Source of the DNA: Liolophura sinensis
Lineage: Eukaryota; Mollusca; Polyplacophora; Chitonida; Chitonidae
NCBI RefSeq assembly: GCF_032854445.1
Contig: NC_088306.1
Coordinates: 5,328,373-5,392,372, forward strand
Direction: 5' to 3'
Length of the DNA: 64,000 nucleotides
Shown: piece after piece, positions 11,380-22,624 of the stretch
Layout: each line of letters begins with the position of its first letter
How positions within the stretch are numbered: position 1 is the first letter of the stretch
Made by a program: the position numbers and the translations under genes
The notes under the pieces: model-generated
What the model was told of the DNA's origin: nothing
What the model saw: the letters and a program-made list of their open reading frames with translations, nothing else
Database searches by the model: none

Positions 11380-14188
11380 ATGTCTGTGAATTGATGACGT
11401 GGAACTTCAACGAGCGGGGAAGTTAAAGGAAATGGAAAGGGAGTTTACTGGTGTGGTTACTTTCTGTAAACAGATTGCATAAAACTGTGCAGTTTCGTTC
11501 TGCACAGACCTCTCAGTATATTCACAATATTGGTTGCAGAGACGGCTGAATAGATTGAACAATTAGAGCAATTTGGAACATAATATGTAATTTAGAACTT
11601 TATATGATGGGATAAACTGTACTTGGATGTTAATTATTGTCTTCCTTATTAAAATTGCATGTATAAATGTAGATATGCAAACAGCGTAATTAAGCACCAT
11701 GAAGTCGGCACCTACTGCTGTTTGAAAAGGCTCTTGCACTAGGAGGGAAAAAAACTTTCTTTTTCTTTTATAGTGATTTTTTTGTCTTGAGGCAGGTGTC
11801 TTTGCAGAAATGATAGATTGTTTAGTTGTGAGACAGACATAGGGCCGAAAGATCAGGGACGTATGCACAATTGCAATGACAATTACATGATGCATGAAAT
11901 GCTTGGTTTTTATTTCTTAGTTATGTAGCCTGACTTATAAAAGTATAATTAAGTTTTCCAATTTTTTTTTTTTTTTTGTGGATGTGGGAGGGGAGGTAAA
12001 AATTGACTTTGAAAATGACAACGTTCCAGAGCCCAAAATTTTCTGCCTGGAAATCATGTATTGTGCTGTTGTTACGTAAACAACTTCGTTGGGTCAGGGC
12101 CCAAGTTGGGGACGCTAAACTAGTTGATGTTCACAGTTTGTTCATCGATTATATCATTTCGGACTATTCCTGATCATTGACGGAGAATATGCATAAAATA
12201 GAGGCGTTATTAAAAATAAAAAAAATTTGTCCCAAAATGAAAATTTTAAATCCATTTTAGCATATCTTTTTTGGTGTGCCTTGAAATCATACTTTTTGTT
12301 TTGGAGTCTACATTAGTATTAACTCTTTAGGTTTCAGATGAATTATAACGTTGAGGTGCACCAAATGTAGTGGGGGGTTTTGTGGATTTTATAAAAATAG
12401 AAAAGTCATATAATAATGAAAAGGTAGAAAAATTGAAATGCACAATTTAAATATGTTGTAGTAGTATATCAATAAGCAAAACGTTTATAAAGCTTATGGC
12501 CTTTCTGGAAATCATTGTCCTATCAATTTGCGGCTTATCTAGAGCAATGTGCATTGGCACACATGTCAGTTTTATTTAGATCAGTATTACATGCTTCAAT
12601 GCCATATTTTTTCAGTCGACAAGACCAACGATTTTTTTGTGAGCTACAATTGTTTCTTTGACCTATTTCTGGAACATAAGACTAGCACACATGCAAATCA
12701 GACCTAATTATACCACTGATAAACCAATAACTGAAATCCTGCCACGGCATGGTAATGTATTATTGTCAACACACACTGGTGATGAAGAAATGGGGTCCTG
12801 GGGCATCATTTATAGCAAAGACGTTCAGAGAATATTTACACGTGCTCCCATCAGTGGTTATTTCCTAGGCCGCATGAGCCCGAGATTCCTTCATGATTCC
12901 CAAAATGACTCGCTTTACTGAGGTATGTGACAGGGACAGGTAACTGCATCAGATTTTTTAAATGGAGCACCCTCGGACGTTTGTTTGGGCCATTCTTACC
13001 TAAACAATTACCTAACCTGACGTCTGAGCAGTCTCGGGCTAACCCCAGTAAAACTCACTCAGCGAGCACTCCAAACACTACACTGTGTAATGGGTCCGTG
13101 GAGAGCAAGGTGTGTGAATATGCAGGTTTATCAACAACAATCAAAGCCACATTATGGACATTTCACAAGAGGTATGCAGATATATACATATATTTGCTGT
13201 TGTCTACAAGCATGGAAGTGGAATATTCTGTCTTCATGCTGCAACACAGCTCTGGCCTGTCAACATGCAGCGCATGCGTCAATTTCGTTTTGGAAATTAG
13301 TTAATGAATCACCTGTGTCAAAACTGATTTCAACTTGGAGCGGGTCTTGTGTGTTCGTTATGTAAGTGGATCTAGAAACAGTTGTAACCCAGTCAAAATT
13401 CATTGATCTTGCACTTCAAGCAGGGTTCTATATATACATGTATATTAAGGAACGTTCAATTCCAACCAGTGTCTCAGAAATTTGTACCTTTGTGTGAGTA
13501 ATAATGAGGTTTTTTTAAGTATAATTGTTATACATGCAGCTTGTATTGTAATTTTGTCATAATAACTTCTGAGGTGATTGTTAAACATGTAGCAGATTTT
13601 TTTAAGATGTACATATACCCAAAGTAAATGTTGTCAGACAACCCTTAAATGTTTCTTACATGCTTTAAGCTTTATAACCCGAGAACACAAAAATACACGT
13701 ATTTACTGACTTTTTTACATTATTTTTTTCATGTTTTAACTATTGGTCATGAAGTTTTAGGAAGTCAGATTTGGGTCAAAAATAGCTGTTTCAGTAGACC
13801 CCCCTTTATTTAACCCGCTGACCATAGCCCCCCCCCCCCCCCCCTTACTTAGTGAGTACTGGTATGATAATTGTCTCAGATTTTTCTAAATTTTATTTTA
13901 ACAAGATTTAGTCCCATTTACACGTGCCAATATTCATTTATATTATTGGACATCCAACAGAAAGTCTGTGGAAGTGAAAAACTTGAGGAGACATCCGCGC
14001 ACAGATGACATCACGCATTGAACTCTGATTGGTTGCGCCTTGCGGCGTGACTTCTTGGTGTTTGAAGCGAGGATATCTTAAACCATATCCAACGCTTTCA
14101 CCACATTAGCCGTATGCGGGAAATTCATTTTAGCCCCTTTGGCGGCCCTGTATATATTGTACATCGTGCACAGCGCGAACCAGTGTTC
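11380..14188. other. 3' flank and intergenic, no further gene seen
   Basis: This holds the 3' UTR of the gene ending at 11379. No AATAAA lies close; an ATTAAA at 11648 is a weak candidate. Open frames at 12658-12921 and 12927-13365 look like no family I know. There is a poly(C) run near 13829-13845. Confidence 0.5.
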
Positions 14189-14315
14189 ATACCAAAGACT
14201 TTAAAAATGGTACTTGTTGCTGTCTCGTTTGGAGCTCAGCACTAAGAGGTTAGAGCAAGGAGATAGGACTGGTTTGCCCGGCATTATGTCTGGTCTCATG
14301 AGTATAATACGTCAG
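14189..14315 (+). mobile_element. SINE family B, internal fragment
   Basis: It matches the middle of the family seen whole at 40349-40695: a CCAAAGAC block, GGTACTTGTTGCTG, then GAGGTTAGAGCAAGGA and CAGTGGCAG. Both the tRNA-like head and the 3' end are missing. Confidence 0.7.
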
Positions 14316-14548
14316 TGGCAGACGCTTATACCGTAAATGTTGATAACACTCACCACATGCTGAGAATACTTGCACACTTTTTGTATACATATATAAAGAT
14401 AAAAAGCTTCTTTGCCACTTGAAGATGTATTTTGTCATAATAAATACAAAAGTTTGATTTGCTTTACAGTTAATGTCTTTTGTTTTGTCAGCGCAAACAT
14501 CTACATGTACCTCGCCCCATGGATCATCTCTTCATCCAACCCTAGGAC

Positions 14549-14885
14549 ATGCCTCGATAGCTCAGTTGATAGAGCGTCAGCTTCGGGGCGGTAGATCTAG
14601 GATCAGTCCTGGGTTGGGTCACACTTCCTATCTGAGCGTTCAGCGTTAAGGGATTAACGCGTGGTTGACCCGTATCAGTATAATGGTTCGGGCGGGGCGG
14701 CTGACTTGCCTCGGGTATGTCGTCTCAGTGAAGCATTATTAGATAAAAGAGCGGTGGAAATCAGTCCTGCAACAAGGAGGTACGTGACACGTACTTGCTC
14801 TCTAAAGGGAACTCCTTCGTCGTCAAATGACTGAAAAAATGTTATGTGCGACGTTAAATTCCAAGCACTTTCTCCATTACTCCAA
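14549..14885 (+). mobile_element. SINE family C (relative of B), near complete
   Basis: The tRNA-like head contains an A box (TAGCTCAGTTGATAGAGCG) and a B-box-like GGATCAGTCCT. The body includes CGTATCAGTATAATGG, AGATAAAAGAGCGGTGGAAA and TCCTGCAACAAGGAGG. The 3' end TGACTGAAAAAATGTTATG is shared with family B. Not a working tRNA gene. Confidence 0.85.
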
Positions 14886-15212
14886 CCCTACGAACATGCC
14901 TTTTCGCGTATATAGTGACCAAAGGGAAGCAACTTGTATAACGTTGCGACAAAGTGGTTTGCCTTGCTGGTTGGATTATTGTTTTTTTTCACTCTAAAAC
15001 CTAGTTTAACAATATGAAACGATTATGAGTTAAACTCACCTGCATTTTTTTACAGACGTAATGGCGAGGCACCAATGGAAATGTAAGGAATCTCTTGAAG
15101 TATAAACCGTTGCAAACCAGAAGGATTATTTACGAATCGAAGGTAGAGACTGATTAAGTCATTCGTGAACAATTTCTGATGTAGGCCTCTTAATTTCCAT
15201 GGGACCTCCGTC

Positions 15213-15475
15213 CCCCCAGGACGTTAGGGTACCAGCCCAGCGCAATGACCCGGGAGTCTCTCACCAATGCGGTCGATGTGAGCTTGGCCAGCTCGTACTG
15301 GCTTCCTCTCCGGCCGTAAATGGTAAGGTCTTCCAGAAATCTGCGGATTGCCGCGGCTTTCCCCCCGAGCTCTTCCCGGTTTCCTCACACCATACAGTTG
15401 GCCGCCGTCGTATATTGATACAGTGAAATATTCTCGCGGACGCCTACGGCGTAAAACACCAATCAATTAATGAAT
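15213..15475 (+). mobile_element. SINE family A, near complete
   Basis: The tRNA-like head (GCGCAATGACCCGGGAG, CTCACCAATGCGGTCG) leads into CTGGCTTCCTCTCCGGCCGT, the central block, and the 3' end GGCGTAAAACACCAATCAAT. Several small insertions separate it from the consensus. Confidence 0.85.
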
Positions 15476-15919
15476 ATTGTTGTCAGTGATAAGCACTGGA
15501 ACTTCTGTTCGAAGCAAACTATTGTTGTGAGACGTTTTGTCTGAAAGTGGAATAGCAGATACTGAAGGAAATGTTTTCGCATTGAGACTGTTGTTGAAGG
15601 ATTCTTGGAAATACTCACCAGTGTCCACGGATCAAATCAAGATAACCATGGTTTCATTTACTGGGTACAGTATGGTCTGAGTGACTTACAAAGTGTTTAA
15701 TTTGCATAATTAAACCTTTGATCGAAACCCATTTATTAGTGGATTCGATATTTTATAGAAATGGCCTAATGACATTGCAAGATAGAAAGTAATAGATTTT
15801 GTTCATGATAGGGAAATTGTACTATATCTACAACAGGTGCCTATGCAATAGAATTATTTGCTGTCACAGGGGAGTTTAAGATTTTTACTAAACATTAATG
15901 TCGGATCACCACATTGTCG

Positions 15920-16039
15920 TAGTGGGTTTCCCCCGGGCTATGCCCGGTTTCCTCCCACCACAATGCTGGCCGCCGTCGTATAAGTGAAATATTCTTGAGT
16001 ACGGCGTAAAACACCAATTAAAAAAATAAATAAATAAAT
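15920..16039 (+). mobile_element. SINE family A, 3' fragment with low divergence
   Basis: It starts in GGGTTTCCCCCGGGCTATGC and runs to an (AAAT)n tail. The copy is close to consensus, so it is one of the younger insertions here. Confidence 0.85.
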
Positions 16040-16251
16040 CCATTGTCGTAAGCACTATTGTTAAATCAGTGTTTCAGAAAGTCAAAGAATCTTTACAAAC
16101 GGAAACAAGCCTACACTACGTTGCCGTGGTCAAAAATGCTATTTTGAAAGACGTCAAGACTACATGTACACGTGCATGCCGTGAAAATTTTGCTACTGAT
16201 CAACGTCGGCATGTTCACTAACAGTGATTTCCTCACTGAGAGTTTTTTCTT

Positions 16252-16555
16252 TTACCCAGATTACGGCACAGTCACTATCCACATTACTGTCATTACCCAG
16301 GATACCATCATTACCCAGATTACATTACGGTCACTATCCAGATTACTGCCAGTGTCCAGATTACTGTGATTACCCAGATTACAGTACGGTCACTATCCAG
16401 ATTACTGTCAGTGTCCAGATTACCATCATTGCCCAGACTACAGTACAGCCACTATCCAGATTACTGTCAGTGTCCAGATTACTGCCATTACCCAGAATAC
16501 AGTATGTTCACTATCCAGATGACTGTCAAGAGTCCAGATTACCGTCATTAAATTT
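16252..16555. repeat. Degenerate minisatellite of CAGATTAC units
   Basis: Units near 17-24 bases, such as TACCCAGATTACAGTACGG and TCACTATCCAGATTACTG, alternate. It lies about 200 bases before the acceptor of the Cys-rich exon at 16757. It is followed by a decayed run of CACTCAATCA-type words (16575-16720). Confidence 0.8.
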
Positions 16556-16756
16556 AGTACCGGTAACTCACGTAATCAGTAAATCAAGCCATCAAGCACT
16601 CAATCAAAAACTCAACTAACCACACAATCAACCACTCAATTAATCACACAATCAATAACTCAATCAGTCACTCAATCATTCACACAATGTATCAAACAAC
16701 CAAACACGTAATCAATCACTCAACCAATAGCTTAGTCTGTATGACCTCCTTTACAG

Positions 16757-16911
16757 CTGAATGTCCGGCAGGTCAGGAAGAAGTGGTGACGCTCGCCACA
16801 TGTGTTCTTGACTATGTTTCCACTTGCATGGAAAATGAAAATGAAGTTCTTGGGAACTTACTAAGTGCTGAGCCTGTCTGTTTCCTTGTCATTTCTAGTA
16901 ACGACTGTTAG
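16757..16911 (+). CDS. Terminal exon of a probable small cysteine-rich secreted protein
   Basis: A clean acceptor (ACCTCCTTTACAG at 16744-16756) opens a 50-codon frame ending in TAG at 16909-16911. The frame starts in phase 1. The peptide begins (x)ECPAGQEEVVTLATC and has five cysteines with spacings typical of disulfide-rich secreted proteins, ending SSNDC. I do not recognise the family. A possible signal-peptide exon is the ATG at 16172 (MHAVKILLLINVGMF), whose phase-1 donor AACA|GTGATT would join in frame, but that donor is weak and the leader lacks a clear cleavage site. The exon is fairly convincing; the gene model is not. Confidence 0.42.
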
Positions 16912-17604
16912 TATGGATTGTTTTTCGAGGCCGTCGTTGCGTTGAGTTTGAGAAGCTGGTACTTGCGAGGTAAAAGTGTGACAATCTGTGTGACAGGTAA
17001 AACCTTTTTAATACATAACCATTATCTTTCACATTACAAACACCTGTCTCTTTACCTAAGCATGGCGAGTTATTAGCTCGTTGTTACGATGTAAGGCGAG
17101 GGACTGTTGGATTGGTTAAAAGTGCTGTCGATGTCAGGTATAGAGTTCTTGTTATAGCCAGCTATGCGTTGACATCTAGTACCAGAAAACTACACTCGTA
17201 AACGAACAATTTTTACTACATCTTTATAATAGCCTTTGTGAATCTGCTTTGAAGATGTTCACTTTTAAATTCTGAACTGATATATCACAGTATATATGGA
17301 AGCCAGAGAAGGCCATCATCGCGCCATTGTAGTGTCGTTCCATCACCTGGTGATAGCATGAGGCGATGGCAAGGTGGATTCCGGGTGCCAGTTTATTACC
17401 TTAAGGTGCCATTTAAACTGAAAAATGTCATGATAGCGCGATGATGGCCTTATCCCGCTAGTAAGCCCAGTGTGGTCAGTTTGGGTGCATTTTGCCATAA
17501 AAATCAAAAGTAAATCAATTAACTTATGATGCCATTTAAACTGAAGCATTCAGCGGTAAGCTGCTGGGTCTCATAACGAATTTTCTTTTGTACGTGGGCG
17601 CTGA
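16912..17604. other. No gene seen
   Basis: Downstream of the Cys-rich exon. A short inverted or duplicated motif (GCCATCATCGCGC at 17312 and its complement near 17436) flanks GGTGCCATTTAAACTGAA-type words repeated at 17405 and 17527. No coding signal. Confidence 0.4.
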
Positions 17605-18280
17605 GTCTTAGTTGATGATAGTTGTGATAGAGACGACAGTAGTGACAGACAGTCGTGATAGTTGTGATAGAGAGGAGAGCAGTGACAGACAGTAGTGATA
17701 GTTGTAATAGAGGCGATAACATTGACAGACTAGTGATAGTTGTGATAGCGACGACAGTAGTGACAGACAGTAGTGATAGTTGTGATAGAGACGACAGTAC
17801 TGACACAGACAGTAGTGATAGTTGTGATAGCGACGACAGTAGTGAAAGACAGTAGTGATAGTTGTAATAGAGGCGATAACATTGACAGACTAGTGATAGT
17901 TGTGATAGCGACGACAGTAGTGAAAGACAGTAGTGATAGTTGTGATAGAGACGACAGTAGTGACAGACAGTCGTGATAGTTGTGATAGCGACAACAGTAG
18001 TGAAAGACAGTAGTGATAGTTGTAATAGAGGCGATAGCATTGACAGACTAGTGATAGTTGTGATCGCGACGACTGTAGTGACAGACAGTAGTGATAGTTG
18101 TGATAGAGACGACAGTACTGACACAGACAGTAGTGATAGTTGTGATAGCGACGACAGTAGTGACAGACAGTAGTGATAGTTGTGACAGGGACGACAGATG
18201 TGATGGAGACGATAGTAGAAACAGACAGTCGTGATAGTTGTGTCTAAGACGACAGTAGTGATAGTTGTAATAGAGACGAA
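17605..18280. repeat. Minisatellite of GACAGTAGTGATAGTTGTGA units
   Basis: Units of roughly 34-38 bases combine GTGATAGTTGTGATAGAGAC with GACAGTAGTGACAGACAGTA. Larger blocks recur, for example around 17690-17860 and 18000-18150, so a higher-order repeat is present. The long open frames on both strands are a by-product. Confidence 0.9.
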
Positions 18281-18639
18281 TCGGTCACTCAGTCAAAATC
18301 ACCTATGTCTGCAGCTCTGTGCCAGGCCGATGAGGTGGAAATGAAAACGAATCTCATATGTATCTTAACTGATATGGGTAACCTGTCTCATGAAGTCTCA
18401 TGAAGTCTCATGACTTCTCCCCTGGGCTGTTCGAAGTTTTCAGCCTATCGAGGATTGTCGCTTCAGTTCTTCATCTTCCACGGAAGTATATGCCATTATT
18501 GGTTTCGGCTCATGCGAGGTAGAAGTGACAAGCTACCATACTGAAGAGTATTTCTCCTATACGACGGCTTTCAGGCTCACTGGCGGGGGAGCGGGGGGGG
18601 GGGGGGCTTTGGGAAACGAATAAAGATTGATCTCCAGGC

Positions 18640-18978
18640 ACATGATAAACCGCTTCGGAAGGTAGTACATCGAGGGTCAATCCTGGGTCGGGTTACGCCA
18701 AAGACCTTAAAAGAGAAAGTTGTAACTTCCTCTCTTGCCGATCAGCATGAAAGGGGATAGTGCAAGGACTGGTTGTCCCGTATCAGTATAATGGCTCGGG
18801 TGGGGAGACTTGCTTGCCTTCGGTAAGTCGTCTCAGTGAAGCACCATTAGATAAAAGAGCGGTGGAAATCCGTCCTGCAACAAGGAGGCACATTACATTC
18901 ACTCCAAGGACTCTTTCGTGGTCATGTGACCGAACAATTGTTGAGTACGACGTTAAACCCGAAACACTCACTCACATG
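18640..18978 (+). mobile_element. SINE family C, near complete, with CTCACTCA tail
   Basis: The head is partly eroded. The body matches the copy at 14549-14885 closely (CGTATCAGTATAATGGCTCG, AGATAAAAGAGCGGTGGAAA). The 3' end reads GTTGAGTACGACGTTAAACC and then ACTCACTCA. Confidence 0.87.
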
Positions 18979-19624
18979 ATAAACTGACGCAACATAACGT
19001 GTAACGTCACTGGCCAAAGATCGATCACTTCAAGGAAGACTAGCGATGAAAGCGCCATGTGAGGGCAACACGATGAATATTGATGTGTTGTAAAACTGTG
19101 GTTTACCAGTACGCATGTTTCGAGATATGACGTTACGACAACAGAGAGACCCCCCTTAATGATATGGAGTCGTCGCTTTACGGCACGGTAGGGCCAATCT
19201 GGTAATTTTAACATGGGGTGGCATATAGAATATAGAGAACTAATTGAAAGGATTACACTGATCTTCTGCATCGTGTTCAGGGGTGAATTTGCGTTCCCAG
19301 TAATGCACAAAAAATGATGTTCTGCTGTTACTTTGACCTAAACACGATCACTGCCATGTTAAAAGACAGGCAAGTAGCCCTACTGTGCCGTAAAGTGGCA
19401 ACGTCATTTTTTCCACCGGGACGCCATTCTTTTGCCGTAATGGCGTAACTTGAAAACTGCGTATTCGGCTATAAATGTACTTGTCATAATTATCAATATC
19501 GACATGTAATAGTCTTGACATCTGAATGAAGCTAACGTCATCTAATACACCAGCGTTTAAATATAATAAGTAAATTGGACAATTCAGGTGTTTCACATGA
19601 AGATTTGTGATGCACTTAAGAACA
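18979..19624. other. No gene seen
   Basis: Ordinary unique sequence. The minus-strand open frames at 18972-19310 and 19348-19596 have no splice support and resemble no family I know. Confidence 0.4.
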
Positions 19625-19659
19625 TTTCACTTATACGACGACAGTCAGCCGCATCCCTA

Positions 19660-19945
19660 TCTGGGAAAATGCGGCTCGTATCTCGGAAACATTCAAACAC
19701 GCGACTTCATCCGTAACAGTGTAGAAGAAACCAGATATCAGACGGGCCGTTTGTCAGAGAGACAGGATTTCTTTTGTTAAAATCTAAAAAACACCAGGCA
19801 TGAAATGGTTCGTATCGAACAAGTATTCATCGGTAAAAGTCTATAGTAGACCCCAGGTATAAAATGGTCCGTATCTCGGAAACATTCAAACACGCGACTT
19901 CATCTGTAAAAGTCTATAGTAGGCCCCAGGTATAAAATGTTTAGT
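19660..19945. repeat. Degenerate tandem repeat, about three copies
   Basis: CGTATCTCGGAAACATTCAA followed by ACACGCGACTTCATC occurs at about 19677 and 19869. GTAAAAGTCTATAGTAG.CC with CCAGGTATAAAATG occurs at about 19833 and 19907. The unit is near 75 bases. Confidence 0.7.
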
Positions 19946-20629
19946 GAGCGACACGTACAATCCTAGCGCTACACATTGATACATTGAACACCCATATTAT
20001 CACAAAGAAATTGCATTCAGAGTACTTTTTCTAATCCATACTGTTAAACTCCATAAGCTTAGTTTCGACTCCAGAAACTCATTGCCTAGGGTAACGTCAT
20101 AATTATTCATAAGCAAGTTGCATGCTGGACAATGGGCGTGGAGAGCAATTTGTTTTACAATGGCTGCACAAACAGGCTGTTAAAGCAAACTCTGTTAAAA
20201 TGAAATAGCACAGCATACATTACTGTCTCTGCGAATTACTAGATTGTTTTAATTACCTAATAACCATCTCTAAAAAAAATGATGCCGTGAGATCATATGC
20301 TACAAGAGGTAAAGTAAAATTCATTTAAGGTTATATTATACTAAAAAGTATGAACAATTTGAAATATGGCAGGTTCAGAAACTGGGTTTACAGTAAAGTT
20401 GACAGCATTTCATGTAACTGGTGTTTCCCTCCTTCAGAACATGTTGAGCCCTACCCAATATCCAGCATACCACCGGTTTTTGAATAATTATGACCTCAGC
20501 CCAGGCAACGTTCCTGTCGTCGAAACCGAGCTTATGGACTGTCTGACGTTTTACACATTTATTGGTGTTGACATCTCTTTCGCTTAGTTACCAGGTCACG
20601 AATCTCCTCCAGTGATGAAATACCAGCGC
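19946..20629. other. No gene seen
   Basis: AT-rich unique sequence. The open frame at 20366-20587 (starts MAGSETGFTV) has no splice sites or recognisable motif, so I do not call it. Confidence 0.4.
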
Positions 20630-20815
20630 GACACACTGACACTCAAGCCGCCTACCAATGCGGTGGCTCTGAGTTCAATTCCAGCTTATGCTGGCTTCCT
20701 CTCTGGCCGTACGCGGGAATTTTTTGCAGCAACCTGCGGATAGTCGTGGCTGGCCGCCGCCGTATAAGTGAAATATTCTTGAGTATCACGTAAAACACCA
20801 ATGAAATGAATAGGT
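20630..20815 (+). mobile_element. SINE family A with an internal deletion
   Basis: Head and 3' end are both present (CCTACCAATGCGGTGGCTCT; CTTATGCTGGCTTCCTCTCT; GTGAAATATTCTTGAGTATC). The CCCCCGGG..TCCTCCCACC stretch is missing. Confidence 0.8.
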
Positions 20816-22046
20816 AAATCAACCACACTATCGATATGCGAACCTTTAAATGAGCTGTAGTCTTCCTGTACTCAGTTGTGGAAATTTAATTATTACTGAG
20901 TAGGAGAAACGAGACTACAGTCGCTTTTATTACGGCTACAGTCCTGTTGCCAAACCCTAAGACAGTCTCCTTTTTATTATTTTTAGCAGAAATGCTGAAT
21001 TCCTGCGTTCCTGACTTCGATCTGGGCATCTTTCAGCCAATAGCTATCTAAAGTGGATTAAGGTGCAAGTGAGGGATTCAGATTTATGTAATGGTTGTTA
21101 CACAGAGACAACAAGTCACTCTCTTTTACTTGTATGTCCGCAGTACTCTGCACACTAAAGAACTTTGATTTATGACCTTCTTGGCACTGGAATTACTAAA
21201 CCCAGTATGAAAAATATATTTAAAAATGTTACGACTGCTTAAAAATGTACTGTAACTTTATTTTTTAAAGCTATTGGAAGTTATCTTCAGTATGCAGGAT
21301 GCACACATTTTAGGCCCTAATATTTTGGCGATATTTCTTCACCAAATAAAGCAATCCAATACTGGAACAAGGATCTGCTGGATCCGGTGTCAGATAGGCC
21401 TATATTGTAACTGCGGGATACGTTTTGCTGAATATCTTCAGTTTGGTGTTGCAGGGAGACTGAAGTACGGTTATGTCGATATTGGAATGTCCTGTTACAA
21501 GGAGACACGTCATGAAATGGCTGACATGTCAATGAAAGCCACGATACAAAGCAAAAATTTTAGTGCATTATATTTTCCTAACATTTTTTTTTTAATTCAG
21601 TGAAAAAATAATAAACCGATAGCAATAAATAAAAACTAACCGCATTACATATCATATAAATGTACAGCTGCATAGTATATTTGGCTGCATCTTCATAAGA
21701 ATAAAGTAACGTCATAAAAACAAACTCAAGGGAATTTTAAATTGTTAACTGTTTCTGCTAAACATGAAAATTGTCCATGCGTCTTCGCCCAGTTTGCTCT
21801 TGTTCCTTCCTTACCCAGCCTGGCAACTTGGGGAGATAAACAACATCACAACCGGCACTTTACAGCTAATCCTGAGATTAAGATTCATTCTGAAGTAAAA
21901 CTGACCGTAAAACCAGGTACACAGCTTAATGTAATTTTGTCATAATTTCCAAACAGCTTGCTTTCATGTACCCAATCCTATGTTCAGCTAACGTCACGGT
22001 CACCCCGACACGAGAAAAGCCGCAATCCATGCTGCCGTTCATGAAT
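20816..22046. other. No gene seen
   Basis: AT-rich sequence that could be the 3' flank of the minus-strand membrane-protein gene above 22047. The open frame at 21274-21603 has no supporting features. Confidence 0.4.
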
Positions 22047-22172
22047 TCATGTGTTCATTCGGACGTTTCCTTGACAACCACCAAATTCCTGCATGAAACA
22101 TTTTTGACCTAAGCATATTTCTTCATCATCCGGCATTATATACCCGAATAGGTCAAAACGTTCGTATTCATG
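22047..22172 (-). CDS. Candidate last exon (cytoplasmic tail) of a single-pass membrane protein
   Basis: A good acceptor (TACTCTGCTGTCAG) precedes a 41-codon frame starting HEYERFDLFGYIMPDDEE and ending VRMNT before TGA. The composition is acidic, then Cys-rich, as in short tails. It joins in phase 0 to the membrane-segment exon if that uses the donor TTG|GTGATG at 22297, leaving a 125-base intron. If that donor is not used, the upstream exon reads to its own stop at 22280 and this exon is not coding. Confidence 0.35.
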   Translation of the reverse strand, partial: HEYERFDLFGYIMPDDEEICLGQKCFMQEFGGCQGNVRMNT

Positions 22173-22297
22173 CTGACAGCAGAGTACAAAAATCGTCCTA
22201 AATTTTTTCCACAATGTCAAATTAAACGTTCTTGTCACTGCTCCCTGTATCACTGCTGCTCTACGTACATGGCGTTAATTCAAAGTTTCTCCATCAC

Positions 22298-22449
22298 CAA
22301 CACAACAATGTCCTCACTTCCGGTCGACAAGCGCTGGGATTTTGCCCACATACGGCAATATGTCTTTAATCCGATACAGAGCAGGACCACAAGTAGTAAA
22401 CCCACAAAGCCCCAGAACACACCGATTACCCAAAGAGCAGCATCGATAT
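22298..22449 (-). CDS. Transmembrane-segment exon of a candidate single-pass membrane protein
   Basis: The acceptor (TAATTGTTGTTGACAG) opens a frame with one clear membrane helix, ALWVIGVFWGFVGLLLVVLL, then a basic stop-transfer stretch (KTYCRMWAK), the order expected of a type I protein. It enters in phase 1, matching the exon at 25078-25158 (A|AT gives Asn). It can end at 22298 by splicing or run on to a TGA at 22280. The intron above it holds the large 22.6-24.2 kb minisatellite. Family unknown. Confidence 0.5.
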
Positions 22450-22624
22450 CTGTCAACAACAATTACAAACAATGATATTATGTAGTGATACTTATACAGG
22501 TGATCTCCAATGCTGTAATACGCGATGGGGTTTAAATACACGAAATATCAGAGAATCTTTAACCATATTCGGAACAGTCACATTCTAATTCTCCATGAGC
22601 GACCTAAAATAATGAGACAACGGG

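Noticed and set aside
12658-13365. Series of open frames downstream of the first gene
   Set aside because: They look unlike any family, change frame repeatedly and lack convincing splice sites.
14412-14594. tRNA-like sequence TAGCTCAGTTGATAGAGCG as a real tRNA gene
   Set aside because: It is followed by SINE body sequence, shared with a second copy at 18640-18978, and cannot fold into a complete cloverleaf.
17519-18124. 201-residue minus-strand frame of Ser-Leu-Leu-Ser repeats
   Set aside because: Repeat-derived; every frame of this minisatellite is open for long stretches.
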